Part shown: piece after piece, positions 1 through 8,202 of the stretch
How the letters are laid out: every line of letters starts with the position of its first letter
How positions within the stretch are numbered: the first letter of the stretch is position 1
Assembly (NCBI GenBank): GCA_036521415.1
Contig: DATDHU010000071.1
Location: 1 to 64,000 of the forward strand
Direction of reading: 5' to 3'
Length of the DNA: 64,000 nt
From: DASXMT01 sp036521415
Lineage (GTDB): Bacteria > Actinomycetota > Acidimicrobiia > Acidimicrobiales > RAAP-2
Program-made: the position numbers and the translations under genes
Notes under the pieces: model-generated
Seen by the model: only the letters and a program-made list of their open reading frames with translations
Database searches by the model: none
What the model was told of the DNA's origin: nothing

Positions 1-1
1 C

Positions 2-145
2 TTCGCATTCGGCGGCCAGGTCGCCGGCCTGGTCGACTCGGTGGTCCCCGTCGGCGAGATCATCGAGGGCACCATGGCCGGCTTCTACGCCACCATCGAC
101 CGCCTCGGCGGCCTGGCCGCCGAGGCCCGGAACCCGCACCCCTGA
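2..145 (+). CDS. Nitronate monooxygenase family protein, C-terminal end (partial)
   Basis: Only the last 47 codons are in the window; the reading frame is open from the left edge and ends at TGA 143-145. The peptide reads as a GQVAGLVDSVVPVGEII stretch followed by a helix ending in RLGGLAAEA. That is the usual ending of the FMN-dependent TIM-barrel family that includes nitronate monooxygenase (2-nitropropane dioxygenase) and enoyl-ACP reductase II. The family oxidises alkyl nitronates, or reduces enoyl-ACP in the FabK branch; the fragment cannot tell these apart. It runs in the same direction as padR but ends 70 bases before it, with an operator-like repeat between them, so they are probably separate transcription units. 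Confidence 0.6.
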   Translation, partial: FAFGGQVAGLVDSVVPVGEIIEGTMAGFYATIDRLGGLAAEARNPHP

Positions 146-165
146 CCCCGAACGCCGGCCACTGG

Positions 166-192
166 GTGAAGAACACCTAGAATGTTCTTTAC
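166..192 (+). promoter_or_regulatory. Inverted repeat, probable PadR operator
   Basis: The arms are GTGAAGAACA and TGTTCTTTAC, separated by seven bases. Nine of ten positions pair, and the inner seven (AAGAACA/TGTTCTT) pair perfectly. It lies in the only AT-rich patch upstream of padR, next to a TAGAAT -10-like hexamer at 206-211. PadR-family proteins bind such dyads and usually repress their own genes, so autoregulation is the natural inference. Confidence 0.5.
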
Positions 193-214
193 AAATCACT
201 CTAACTAGAATAGT

Positions 215-862
215 ATGTCCAAGATGCCTCGACGAGCCCGATCCAACCCGCTCGCTCTGGCCGTGCTGGTCACGTTGTACGAGCGCCCGATGCACCCCTA
301 TGAGGTGGCGCAGACCCTCCGGACCCGGGCCAAGCAGGACAGTGTCCGCCTCAACTACGGCTCGCTCTACGCGGTGGTCGAATCGTTGGAGAAGCGGGGC
401 CTCGTCACCGCCCGGGAGACGGTCCGGGAAGGCAAACGCCCGGAACGGACGGTCTACGAGATCACCGACGAGGGTGCCCGGGAGATGATCGACTGGATGA
501 CAGAGCTCATCGGGGTGCCGGAGAAGGAGTACCCCAAGTTCATGGCCGGCCTGTCCTTCCTCGCCGCCCTCACGCCGGACGACGCCCTTCGGGCCCTGCG
601 GACGCGAGCCGAAGTGCTCACGTTCAAGCTGGCCCAGGTGCGCGGGGGGATGCGCATCGCCAACGAGGCCGGCCTGCCCCGGCTCTTCGGACTGGAGTCC
701 GAATACGAGGAACAGCAGATGGAGGCCGAGCTGCATTTCGTCAACGGGCTGGTCAAAGAGATCGAATCGGGAGACCTCGAAGGCCTCGAGATGTGGAGGG
801 CTTTCCACGCCGACGGGCCCAACCCCTTGGAGGGGGTGGTGTTCAACTTCGACCTCTCATAA
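215..862 (+). CDS. PadR family transcriptional regulator
   Basis: This is a 215-residue PadR protein. A winged helix lies at about residues 10-90 (LALAVLVTLYERPMHPYEVA, then a LNYGSLYAVVESLEKRGLV recognition region and a RTVYEITDEG wing). A C-terminal PadR_C-type helical dimerisation domain follows at about 95-185. PadR proteins repress nearby transporter or detoxification genes and release DNA on binding a ligand. The two genes downstream encode a drug-type ABC exporter, which is the likely target. ATG 224 is an alternative start, because no ribosome binding site precedes either ATG; a TAGAAT box at 206-211 would put transcription start only a few bases upstream. The family assignment is firm; the ligand is unknown. 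Confidence 0.9.
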   Translation: MSKMPRRARSNPLALAVLVTLYERPMHPYEVAQTLRTRAKQDSVRLNYGSLYAVVESLEKRGLVTARETVREGKRPERTVYEITDEGAREMIDWMTELIGVPEKEYPKFMAGLSFLAALTPDDALRALRTRAEVLTFKLAQVRGGMRIANEAGLPRLFGLESEYEEQQMEAELHFVNGLVKEIESGDLEGLEMWRAFHADGPNPLEGVVFNFDLS

Positions 863-865
863 CGG

Positions 866-899
866 TTCGGCGCCGCGTGTTGGCCCACGCGACGCCGAA
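866..899 (+). terminator. Strong hairpin after padR
   Basis: Arms TTCGGCGCCGCGTG (866-879) and CACGCGACGCCGAA (886-899) pair at 13 of 14 positions around a six-base loop, starting four bases after the padR stop codon. There is no T-tract, as is common for actinobacterial terminators. It could end padR transcription or partly attenuate read-through into the exporter genes at 1024. Confidence 0.5.
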
Positions 900-1023
900 T
901 CCGCACAACCACGAGATCGATCCACGGAGGACCTTCGCCCGGGGCAGCACCCACAGCCTAGGCGACCTCCGCGGATCGGGCTCCACACCCTCACTGCAAC
1001 TCAATCCGTGAAGGAGCACGCCC

Positions 1024-1992
1024 ATGCACACCCTCATCGAGGCCGACGGTCTCTGCAAGCAGTTCGGGAAGATCAAGGCGCTCGACCAGCTGAGCCTCAC
1101 CGTTCCCTCCGGACAGGTGGTGGCCATCCTCGGTCCCAACGGCGCCGGCAAGACAACGTTCATCCGTACCGTGGCCACCTTGCTACGGCCCGAAGCGGGG
1201 TCGCTGCGCGTGCTCGGTCACGACGTGCTGCACCAGTCCATGGCCGTCCGGCGTCTCATCGGCCTGGCCGGCCAGTCAGCGGCCGTGGAGGTGATGATGA
1301 CCGGTCGGGAGAACCTGACCATGGTGGCCCGTCTCTACGGACAGAGCATGAAGGCGGCGCGGTCGAGCACCGGTCGGATACTCGAGGTGGTGGGCCTCAC
1401 CGAGGCCGCTGACCGCCAGGCCAGGACGTATTCGGGCGGGATGCGCCGCCGCCTCGACCTCGGGGCCAGCCTGGTCGGGAGGCCGCGGTTGCTCCTCTTG
1501 GACGAGCCGACCACCGGCTTGGATCCGGGCAGTCGCATCGAGCTCTGGGATGCGATCCGGGAACTGGGCAACGCCGGCACCGACATCCTGCTCACCACCC
1601 AGTACCTCGACGAGGCCGACCAACTGGCCGCCTACATCGTCATCATCGACGGGGGCCGGGTCATCGCGCAGGGCACCCCCGGCGAGCTGAAGACCCGTGC
1701 CGGCTCCGACATGATCGAGCTGCACACCCGGGACCTCTCCAGCCTGGACCAGGCCGCCCTGGTCCTGTCCAGGCTCCACGGGGACCCGCCGACCATCGAT
1801 CGGGCCACCCGCCGCTGCTCGGTCGCCGCCCCCGGGGGGCCACAGCTGCTGCCCACCGTGGTCCGTGCCCTGGACCAGGCCGGCATCACGGTAGAGGACC
1901 TCACCCTCCGCCGCCCCACCCTCGACGAGGTGTTCCTCGCCCTGACCGGCCATACCACCGAGACCACGACGCCCAAGGAGCGCATCGCATGA
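1024..1992 (+). CDS. ABC exporter ATP-binding subunit, DrrA type
   Basis: This 322-residue ATPase powers a two-component exporter. Walker A (GPNGAGKTT) is at residues 37-45, the signature YSGGMRRR near 140, and Walker B with D-loop (LLLDEPTTGLDP) near 157-168. The C-terminal 90 residues match the extra domain of the daunorubicin-resistance (DrrA/CcmA) subfamily. An AAGGAG ribosome binding site lies seven bases before the ATG. The gene overlaps the permease gene by four bases (ATGA), so the two are translationally coupled. Together with the PadR gene upstream this looks like a regulated drug or lipid exporter; the substrate cannot be read from sequence. Confidence 0.9.
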   Translation: MHTLIEADGLCKQFGKIKALDQLSLTVPSGQVVAILGPNGAGKTTFIRTVATLLRPEAGSLRVLGHDVLHQSMAVRRLIGLAGQSAAVEVMMTGRENLTMVARLYGQSMKAARSSTGRILEVVGLTEAADRQARTYSGGMRRRLDLGASLVGRPRLLLLDEPTTGLDPGSRIELWDAIRELGNAGTDILLTTQYLDEADQLAAYIVIIDGGRVIAQGTPGELKTRAGSDMIELHTRDLSSLDQAALVLSRLHGDPPTIDRATRRCSVAAPGGPQLLPTVVRALDQAGITVEDLTLRRPTLDEVFLALTGHTTETTTPKERIA

Positions 1993-2855
1993 CCGTATCG
2001 ATTCCCCTCCCCACGACCGTCAAGCCCACCCCAGCACCCGGCTCGCCGCCCCCCGCGTCGCCGGCCGACAACCAGGGAGCGTCGTTCCTCGTGGCCTCCT
2101 ACGAGGTGGCGGCCCGCACGGTGAGGAAGTTCATCCGCTCACCACAGTTGATCATCGCCGGCACCGCACAAGGGGCCCTGTTCCTGCTCATCTTCCGTTA
2201 CGTCTTCGGGGGGGCGATCGCTCATACCGGGTCTCTGTCCTACGTGGACTTCGTCATCCCCGGATTCGTCGTCACCAGCGTCCTCTTCTCGGGCATGGGC
2301 GCGGCGACCGGCATCGCCGAAGACCTCCAAGGCGGCCTCTTCGACCGGTTGCGCAGCCTGCCCATCCGGCTGATCTCCATCGTCACCGGGCGGGTGGCTG
2401 CGGACTCCGCCTTGTTGACCTGGAGTCTCGCCTTCACCACGTTCATCGGCGTCCTGGTCGGCTTTCGGGTCCACAACGGTGCGGCGGCGGCGGCTGCCGC
2501 GTTCGGGCTGTGCATGCTCTACGGCTTCGCCTTCGTCTGGCTCTTCATCGGGTTGGGCCTGCTGGCCGGCAGTCCGCAGGCCGCGCAGGGCCTCTCCTTC
2601 CTGGTCTTCCCCCTGACGTTCGTCTCCAGCGCCTACGTCCCGGTGAGCACCATGCCGGGATGGATGCAGGCCTTCGCCAACCACCAGCCGCTGACCTACA
2701 TGTCCAACACGGTGCGCCTGCTGGCCGAAGGCCACGGGGCCGAACAGCTCCTGGGTCATGCCGTCGGTGCGTACCTCGTTCCGTCCCTGGTGTGGACGGC
2801 CGGGATCATCCTGGTCTTCGCCCCGCTCACCGTGTACCGGCTCCGTCGCTCGTAG
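1989..2855 (+). CDS. ABC-2 type exporter permease, DrrB type
   Basis: This 288-residue membrane subunit partners the ATPase just upstream. After a proline-rich cytosolic N-terminus (about 1-45) there are six predicted transmembrane segments. The ABC-2 signature region sits near 200-235, in the stretch FLVFPLTFVSSAYVPVSTMP followed by GWMQAFANHQPLTYMSNTVR; that NHQPLTY-type motif is typical of DrrB-like permeases. The ATG lies inside the ATGA overlap with the upstream gene. Subunit type is clear, substrate unknown. The gene ends 26 bases before the end of a convergent gene. Confidence 0.88.
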   Translation: MTVSIPLPTTVKPTPAPGSPPPASPADNQGASFLVASYEVAARTVRKFIRSPQLIIAGTAQGALFLLIFRYVFGGAIAHTGSLSYVDFVIPGFVVTSVLFSGMGAATGIAEDLQGGLFDRLRSLPIRLISIVTGRVAADSALLTWSLAFTTFIGVLVGFRVHNGAAAAAAAFGLCMLYGFAFVWLFIGLGLLAGSPQAAQGLSFLVFPLTFVSSAYVPVSTMPGWMQAFANHQPLTYMSNTVRLLAEGHGAEQLLGHAVGAYLVPSLVWTAGIILVFAPLTVYRLRRS

Positions 2856-2881
2856 TGGTGGGTCCGGATCGCGCGTGCGGG

Positions 2882-3397
2882 CTAGCGGAGCACGCGCCGC
2901 TGAAGGATCCCTCGGACGTACGCGGCCTGACCGACGTGTTGGAGGTCGTCGACGATGATGTTCACGAGCCGCATGCTCACCGTTGCCGGTGGGTCCCAGG
3001 TGCGGTCCACCACCCGGGAGAGACCGGATTCATCGAGTGAGCGCACGAAGGCCAGGGTCGTCTCATGGGCGTCCTCGTAGTAGCCGAGTAGGGAGGCGGC
3101 ATCGCCGGTCACCAGGGCCACGGTTTGAGGGTCGTGGCCGTAGCCGGTGTCTGAGGGGTCGAGGGGCAGAGCGAACCGCTCCGCCCAACCCCTTCTGGTC
3201 CACACCTGTTCGCTGCCGTCGAGCCCCGCCACCTGGTCATCCTGTACACGGGTCAGGTGCCACACCAACCAGGCGATGGAGTTCGACTCGGCCTCGGGCC
3301 GGAAGGCTAGGTCGTCGGGCGAGAGCCCGTTCACCGTGGGGTACACGGCGTCACGGATCCTCTCGAAGGACTCCACCAGTAGGTCGGTGCTCGTCAT
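2882..3397 (-). CDS. DinB/DUF664 family protein
   Basis: A 171-residue four-helix-bundle protein of the DinB-like family. Family hallmarks are visible: a first metal-binding histidine in NSIAWLVWHLTRVQD (about residue 47) and a last one in IVDDLQHVGQAAYVRG (about residue 154). Members include metal-dependent thiol (mycothiol or bacillithiol) transferases and many uncharacterised proteins; the precise activity here is unknown. The start is supported by AGGAG seven bases upstream of the ATG. It appears to be transcribed alone, since the next minus-strand gene lies upstream across a gap of about 60 bases. Confidence 0.8.
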   Translation of the reverse strand: MTSTDLLVESFERIRDAVYPTVNGLSPDDLAFRPEAESNSIAWLVWHLTRVQDDQVAGLDGSEQVWTRRGWAERFALPLDPSDTGYGHDPQTVALVTGDAASLLGYYEDAHETTLAFVRSLDESGLSRVVDRTWDPPATVSMRLVNIIVDDLQHVGQAAYVRGILQRRVLR

Positions 3398-3458
3398 CGC
3401 TGCGCTCCTCTGCCACTCGAGTTCATCGTCCCTTGGTCACGCACGTCTGCGCCGGACG

Positions 3459-4451
3459 TCAGCCTGTTGAAGCCGGCTCGACGGAGTCGGCCAAGAGCTC
3501 CACCGAACGCAGCCGGGCCTGCGTATCCGGCGACTGGTGGGCGACCATCAGCTCGTCGGCGTCGGCGTGGCGGGCGAAGGCGTCGACGTAGTCACTGACC
3601 TCGGCCGGTGTCCCGACCGCCGAATACGTCACCATCTGCTGCACGTGCCGGCCGGCCGGCGAGTCGAGCAGCGCGTCCGCCTCCTCGTCGGTGAGGGTCC
3701 GGCCCCGGCCCAACAGGGACACCGCCCGGCTCCGCTTGGCTCGGAGGAACTGTTCCTCGGCCTCGGCCTTCGTGTCCGCGGCCAGCACGTTGACTCCGGC
3801 GATGACGTAGGGCCGGTCGAGCTGTGCCGATGGGCGGAATTCGCGCCGGTAGGCAGCGACGGCGGGCTGCAGGGCATCGGGGGCGAAGTGCGAGGCAAAG
3901 GCGTAGGGGAGCCCGAGCGCTGCGGCCAGTGTGGCCCCGAACATCGACGAGCCGAGGATGTAGAGCGGGACGTTTGTGCCCCGGCCCGGCGTCGCGTTCA
4001 CGCCCGGGATCCTGGTCGCACCGGTCAGGTAGCCCTGGAGCTCGAGCACGTCCTCGGGGAAGCGATCGGCCGAGGTCGCGTTGCGTCGGAGGGCGAACAT
4101 GGTGTTCTGGTCCGAGCCCGGGGCGCGCCCGAGTCCGAGGTCGATGCGACCCGGATGCAGGGCCTCGAGGGTGCCGAATTGCTCGGCAATGGTCAGGGGG
4201 GCGTGGTTCGGGAGCATGATGCCGCCGGCCCCGAGGCGAATCTCCCGGGTGTGAGCGGCCACGTGGGCGATGATCACGCTGGTGGCCGACGAGGCAATGC
4301 TGGCCATGTTGTGATGCTCGGCGTACCAGACGCGCCGGTATCCCCATTGCTCGGCCCGCTGGGCCAGGGCAACGCTCGCCGCGAAGCTGTCGCTGATGGT
4401 CTCGCCCTTGCGGACGGGTGCAAGGTCGAGAATCGAAAGTGGGGTGGACAT
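3459..4451 (-). CDS. LLM class flavin-dependent oxidoreductase
   Basis: A 330-residue single-domain member of the bacterial luciferase-like monooxygenase family, closest in pattern to the YhbW/MsnO8 group. The barrel begins with LSILDLAPV and continues with WYAEHHNM, the LGAGGIMLPNHAPL strand-loop and GRIDLGLGRAPGSDQ, all standard positions of this family. Such enzymes use reduced FMN or F420 to oxidise small organics; the substrate is not predictable. A GAAGGG sequence about nine bases before the ATG may be its ribosome binding site. The divergent neighbour at 4592 begins about 140 bases away. Confidence 0.85.
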   Translation of the reverse strand: MSTPLSILDLAPVRKGETISDSFAASVALAQRAEQWGYRRVWYAEHHNMASIASSATSVIIAHVAAHTREIRLGAGGIMLPNHAPLTIAEQFGTLEALHPGRIDLGLGRAPGSDQNTMFALRRNATSADRFPEDVLELQGYLTGATRIPGVNATPGRGTNVPLYILGSSMFGATLAAALGLPYAFASHFAPDALQPAVAAYRREFRPSAQLDRPYVIAGVNVLAADTKAEAEEQFLRAKRSRAVSLLGRGRTLTDEEADALLDSPAGRHVQQMVTYSAVGTPAEVSDYVDAFARHADADELMVAHQSPDTQARLRSVELLADSVEPASTG

Positions 4452-4591
4452 GGAGGGAGCCCTTCGGTTTCGCTTGCACCAACATATAGATCCGTTGGCT
4501 CGGTTCCGACGGTGGTGCGTTCTTCGACCCGGCCTGACGCCGACCGGTCCCAGGCCAGAGCCTGAGGATTCGGCGATGACCGTGGGAGTAT

Positions 4592-5080
4592 GTGGCCGTG
4601 CGTTTCCACACCGAGCACACCTTTGGCGCCTCGGAGCAGGCCGTCGCCGCGCTGCTGTCCGATCCCGCCTTCTATCTCGAGCTCACCCTTCCCGACCTGG
4701 GACAGCCCGAAGTCCTCGAACAAGGCCAGGACGGCGCCGCCGCCATCGTGCGGCTCCGGTACGAGTTCGTCGGGAGCATCGATCCGATCGCCCGACGCCT
4801 GATCGGCTCGGACCGCCTTTCGTGGATCCAAGAGGTTCGGGTCGACCGATCGGCAGGCTCCGGCTCCCTCCGCTTCGAGGCCGAGAAGAGCCCGAAGCAA
4901 CTACACGGTGCCGGCACGTTCACCCTGACGCCCACTAACGGCGGCTGTGTCCGGAGCCTCGACGGCGAGTTGGTGGTGGCCGTGCCGGGCATCGGTCGTA
5001 TGGCCGAGAGGCGGATCGTGCCCGGGGTGATCCGGAGACTGGACATCGAGGCTCAGGCCGTGAACGAGCAACTGGCATAG
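4592..5080 (+). CDS. DUF2505 domain protein
   Basis: A 162-residue START/SRPBCC-like protein of the DUF2505 family, found mostly in actinobacteria. It opens with the family pattern RFHTEHTFGASEQAVAALLSDPAFY and ends with an amphipathic helix. Function is unknown; the fold suggests a hydrophobic ligand pocket. The GTG at 4598 may be the true start, because GGGAG at 4584-4588 is nine bases from it but only three from the GTG at 4592. It faces a convergent phosphoesterase gene downstream. Confidence 0.75.
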   Translation: MAVRFHTEHTFGASEQAVAALLSDPAFYLELTLPDLGQPEVLEQGQDGAAAIVRLRYEFVGSIDPIARRLIGSDRLSWIQEVRVDRSAGSGSLRFEAEKSPKQLHGAGTFTLTPTNGGCVRSLDGELVVAVPGIGRMAERRIVPGVIRRLDIEAQAVNEQLA

Positions 5081-5124
5081 CCGGCCGACTCGCATCGGCA
5101 GTGGGGCGCCCGGCGGCCTTCGGT

Positions 5125-5649
5125 TCACCGGTCGAGGGCGATGATGCTGCGCCCGATGATGGCCCCCTCGGCCAGGACCAGCCGGCCGAGGGTGCACGTG
5201 GGTTGTGATCGCCGGGTGGTGGGTGAACCGGGGTTAAAGAGGACCTGTCCGTCGATGCCCACCTCGTCGCAGGGAATATGGCTGTGGCCGAACACGACCA
5301 GGTCGGCTTGCGGGAACCGACGCCGCAAGCGTTTCGGTCTCCCGGCTCGGCGCCCGCCGTCGTGGACCATCGCCACGCGGACACCAGCCAGGGCCAGTTG
5401 CAGCGTCTCGGGCAGGTGGCCGACAAGGGCGCGATCGTTGTTACCGAGGACGGCGTGGGTCGGTGCCACCTCGTTTAGCCGTCGCAACAAGCCGGGTTCG
5501 TTGACGTCGCCGGCGTGAAGAACGACGTCGCACTGCCGGATCAGCTCCCAGGCCGGTCCGGGGAGGTCGCGGCGAGGCGGGTCGCTGTCCCGGAGGTGGG
5601 TGTCGGCCAGGACGATCACGCCCAACCGAGCGGCTCCCGACGTTCTCAA
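5125..5649 (-). CDS. YfcE-type metallophosphoesterase
   Basis: A 174-residue calcineurin-like phosphoesterase. The metal ligands appear in order: DTH (about residues 16-18), GDV (47-49), GNND (about 69-72), HD (about 95) and GHSH (about 119-122). The length fits the YfcE/MJ0936 family, which hydrolyses phosphodiesters in vitro with Mn or similar metals. The fourth block reads MVHDGG where many relatives have HG, a common actinobacterial variant. Its ATG overlaps the methyltransferase stop by four bases, so it is the last gene of the three-gene operon starting at 7201. Confidence 0.85.
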   Translation of the reverse strand: MRTSGAARLGVIVLADTHLRDSDPPRRDLPGPAWELIRQCDVVLHAGDVNEPGLLRRLNEVAPTHAVLGNNDRALVGHLPETLQLALAGVRVAMVHDGGRRAGRPKRLRRRFPQADLVVFGHSHIPCDEVGIDGQVLFNPGSPTTRRSQPTCTLGRLVLAEGAIIGRSIIALDR

Positions 5650-6443
5650 GCCATTCCTGCTCTGGCGATGAAGCTCACGATGGGGGGCGTCTCGAGGTAG
5701 ACGTCCCAGAAGCCGGGATCAAAGGTGGCCAGCCCTTCGGGGGACACTTTGGGCAGGACCCACTTGAACGAGGTGAACCCGGCGGCCACGAACTCGCTCT
5801 GGTACGCCTCGGTCGGCAGGTAGTAGTTGTCGAGCTCGAAGTGGGTGCCGTCCGGGTTGAAGAACCGGTAGGTGATGGTGGCTCCCTCGCGCCGATCATC
5901 GGCACCGATCTTCAAGAAGCCGTACGGCCGGTACCGGTCGTAACAGTCCGGGGGGTTCTCGGGATAGTCATTGCAGCCGACGACCAGGCCGCCGGGCCGG
6001 ACGAGGCGAGCGACACTCCGGACCAGGCTGCGGAGCTCGGCCCGGCTGACCGCGTAGTTGAACAGGTATGAGCAAAAGGCGACGTCGAACCGTTCGCCCA
6101 ACTCGACCGCGGCTACGTCGGCCCGGACGTAGTCGAGGCCGAGAGGCTCGCTCTCCTCTGCCCGGGCGGCCAGGGCGACCATCTCCGGTGAGATGTCCAC
6201 TCCGACCACACGCGCTGCGCCCCGGCGAACGAGCTTGCGGGCATAGATGCCCTCCCCGCAGGCCAGGTCCACGACCGAGAGCCCGTCCAGGTCGGGCAGG
6301 AGCCCGAAGGTGGTGTGCTCCTCCACGTGGAGGCGGAAGGGGAGCAGCTTCGACTCCTGGTACTCGGTGCCGATCCGGTCGTACTCCACGGCCACATGGT
6401 CGAACTCGTCGGCATGTTCGTTGACATGGTCGAAATCGTTCAT
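5646..6443 (-). CDS. Class I SAM-dependent methyltransferase
   Basis: A 265-residue methyltransferase with SAM motif I VVDLACGEGIYARKL followed by VVGVDISPEM (motif II) and a Rossmann core to about residue 165. The C-terminal part (YGFLKIG, TYRFFNPDGTHFELDNYY) resembles the family of ToxA-type small-molecule methyltransferases. I set the start at ATG 6443, five bases after the hydratase stop, with AAGGGG upstream; a longer upstream reading would run into the hydratase gene. The N-terminus is His/Asp-rich. It is the middle gene of the hydratase-methyltransferase-phosphoesterase operon. The substrate is unknown. Confidence 0.82.
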   Translation of the reverse strand: MNDFDHVNEHADEFDHVAVEYDRIGTEYQESKLLPFRLHVEEHTTFGLLPDLDGLSVVDLACGEGIYARKLVRRGAARVVGVDISPEMVALAARAEESEPLGLDYVRADVAAVELGERFDVAFCSYLFNYAVSRAELRSLVRSVARLVRPGGLVVGCNDYPENPPDCYDRYRPYGFLKIGADDRREGATITYRFFNPDGTHFELDNYYLPTEAYQSEFVAAGFTSFKWVLPKVSPEGLATFDPGFWDVYLETPPIVSFIARAGMA

Positions 6444-6448
6444 GTTGG

Positions 6449-7201
6449 TCAACCCCTTTGCTTCCACGCGATCGGCCCGAGCTGCCCGGCCAGGTCCAAC
6501 ATCGTCGCCCGCTCGCGCTCCCATGTCTCGGCGATGGCGTCGGCCCAACCCTGGCGCAAGAGGCGCTTGTTGGCCACCAGCGCCGGCGTGGCGTGCGCCG
6601 CCATCCGCTCGGCCAGCACCAGTGCGTCGTCGAGCGCCTCACCGGTGCACGCCGTGGCCAGGGCAAACCCGTTCGCCACCGCGTCGGTGGCGCTGAGCCC
6701 GATTCCCGAGAGCATCATCCAGCTCGCTTGTTGCATGCCGACCCGCCGGGGCAGCAACCAACTGCTGGCCGCCTCCGCGCTGGTCCCGAGCGAGACGAAC
6801 GGCATCCGGATCTCGGCGCCCTCGTCGACGACCACGACGTCGCAGTGGAGCAGGATCGTCGCCCCGAACCCGACTGCCACACCGTTCACGGCGGCAACGA
6901 GGGGCTTGGCGAAGCGGGCCAGCTGCTCGAGCAACGGGTCGAAATGGCGGCCGAGCTCGCCCGCACCGTCGGGCTGGCCCATCACCGAGAGGTCGACCCC
7001 GGCCGAGAAGGCGCGGCCTCTGCCGGTGAGCACGCACACGGCCACCCCGTCGTCTGCCCCGGCGGCGGCGAGCGACTCGGAGAGGCAGTCGTAGCCCGCT
7101 GGGGTGAAGGAGTTCAGCTTCTCGGGGCGATCGAGGGTCAGGATCCGGACCCGATCCCGATCCTCGGTGGTGATGACGAACTTCGCAGCCGACTCGTCCA
7201 T
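6449..7201 (-). CDS. Enoyl-CoA hydratase/isomerase family protein
   Basis: A 250-residue crotonase-fold protein. The N-terminal strand ILTLDRPEKLNSF, the first oxyanion-hole segment GRAFSAGVDLS (about 62-72) and the second NGVAVGFGATILLHCDVVV (about 106-124) are all present. The position of the second catalytic glutamate is occupied in SLGTSAEAASS, so hydratase, isomerase or thioesterase activity are all possible. GAGGAGG lies just before the ATG. It heads an operon with a methyltransferase and a phosphoesterase and is divergent from a second crotonase gene at 7315. Confidence 0.85.
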   Translation of the reverse strand: MDESAAKFVITTEDRDRVRILTLDRPEKLNSFTPAGYDCLSESLAAAGADDGVAVCVLTGRGRAFSAGVDLSVMGQPDGAGELGRHFDPLLEQLARFAKPLVAAVNGVAVGFGATILLHCDVVVVDEGAEIRMPFVSLGTSAEAASSWLLPRRVGMQQASWMMLSGIGLSATDAVANGFALATACTGEALDDALVLAERMAAHATPALVANKRLLRQGWADAIAETWERERATMLDLAGQLGPIAWKQRG

Positions 7202-7314
7202 GGGCCTCCTCGGCGCCTCTCTGGTCCCGCCAACCTACGACTTCCCCGGCACCCGCGCACCGGGCCCCGGTAGCCTGATGGCCACAGGAGTCGGCCGAGC
7301 ACGCGGAGAACGAC

Positions 7315-8157
7315 GTGACAGATGCGAGCGCAGCAGGTGCGTCGGCCGGTGAGCGCGATGTCCTGATCGCCCGGACGACCCCGGGGGTGGCCCTGGTGAC
7401 GTTGCACCGCCCCGAGCGGCTCAACGCGCTGACCTCTGCGATGCTCACCCACCTCTACGAGATCCTCGAGACGCTCGGGCGCGACGAGTCCTGCCGGGTC
7501 ATCGTGGTGACCGGGGCCGGCCGGGGATTCTGCGCCGGGGACGACCTGCGCGACTGGCAACCCCCGGACTGGGTCCCGGGCGAGGTCGGCCACTTCCACT
7601 TGAACATGTACCAGCAGAAGTACGTGGCCCAACTGGTCCCCCGGATGCGGGCCACACCCCAGCCGATCATCGCAGCAGTGAACGGGCCCGCCGCAGGCGC
7701 CGGATTCGCCCTGGCCCTGGGGGCCGACCTCCGGCTGGCCGCCACCTCGGCCCTCTTCCTCGACGCGTTCGTGAAGATCGGCGCGTCGGGCGCCGAGATG
7801 GGCCTCAGCTGGCTGCTCCAGCGGATCGTCGGTGCCACCAGGGCGGCCGAGCTCGTGCTCACCGGTCGACCGGTCGACGGCGACGAGGCTGCGGCCATCG
7901 GGCTCGTCCTGGCCACCGTTCCCGCCGGCGACCTCTTGGATGCGGCCATGACCTTGGCCGACCGGATCATCGAGAACACACCGCTCGGGACCTGGATGGG
8001 GAAGGCGACGCTCTGGTCCAACCTGGAGATCTCGAGCCTGGAGGCGGCCATCGACCTCGAGTCACGGACCCAGGTGCTCGGACTCGGCACCGACGACGGC
8101 AAGGAACAGCTGCGTGCCTACCGCGAGAAGCGACCGGCCCGCTACACCAATCACTGA
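7315..8157 (+). CDS. Enoyl-CoA hydratase/isomerase family protein
   Basis: A 280-residue crotonase-superfamily enzyme, distinct from the divergent paralogue. It shows VALVTLHRPERLNAL, the oxyanion segments GRGFCAGDDLRDW (about 64-76) and NGPAAGAGFALALGADLRLA (about 123-142), and the helix FVKIGASGAEMGLSWLLQRIVG. The segment GASGAEMGLSW is typical of hydratases acting on acyl-CoA chains. The start is GTG with GGAG six bases upstream. It likely works in acyl-CoA beta-oxidation; the exact substrate is unknown. Confidence 0.87.
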   Translation: MTDASAAGASAGERDVLIARTTPGVALVTLHRPERLNALTSAMLTHLYEILETLGRDESCRVIVVTGAGRGFCAGDDLRDWQPPDWVPGEVGHFHLNMYQQKYVAQLVPRMRATPQPIIAAVNGPAAGAGFALALGADLRLAATSALFLDAFVKIGASGAEMGLSWLLQRIVGATRAAELVLTGRPVDGDEAAAIGLVLATVPAGDLLDAAMTLADRIIENTPLGTWMGKATLWSNLEISSLEAAIDLESRTQVLGLGTDDGKEQLRAYREKRPARYTNH

Positions 8158-8202
8158 CCCGAGCGCGGCGCCGATCGGGCCAGAAGGGTGAGGGGGAGCT
8201 GA

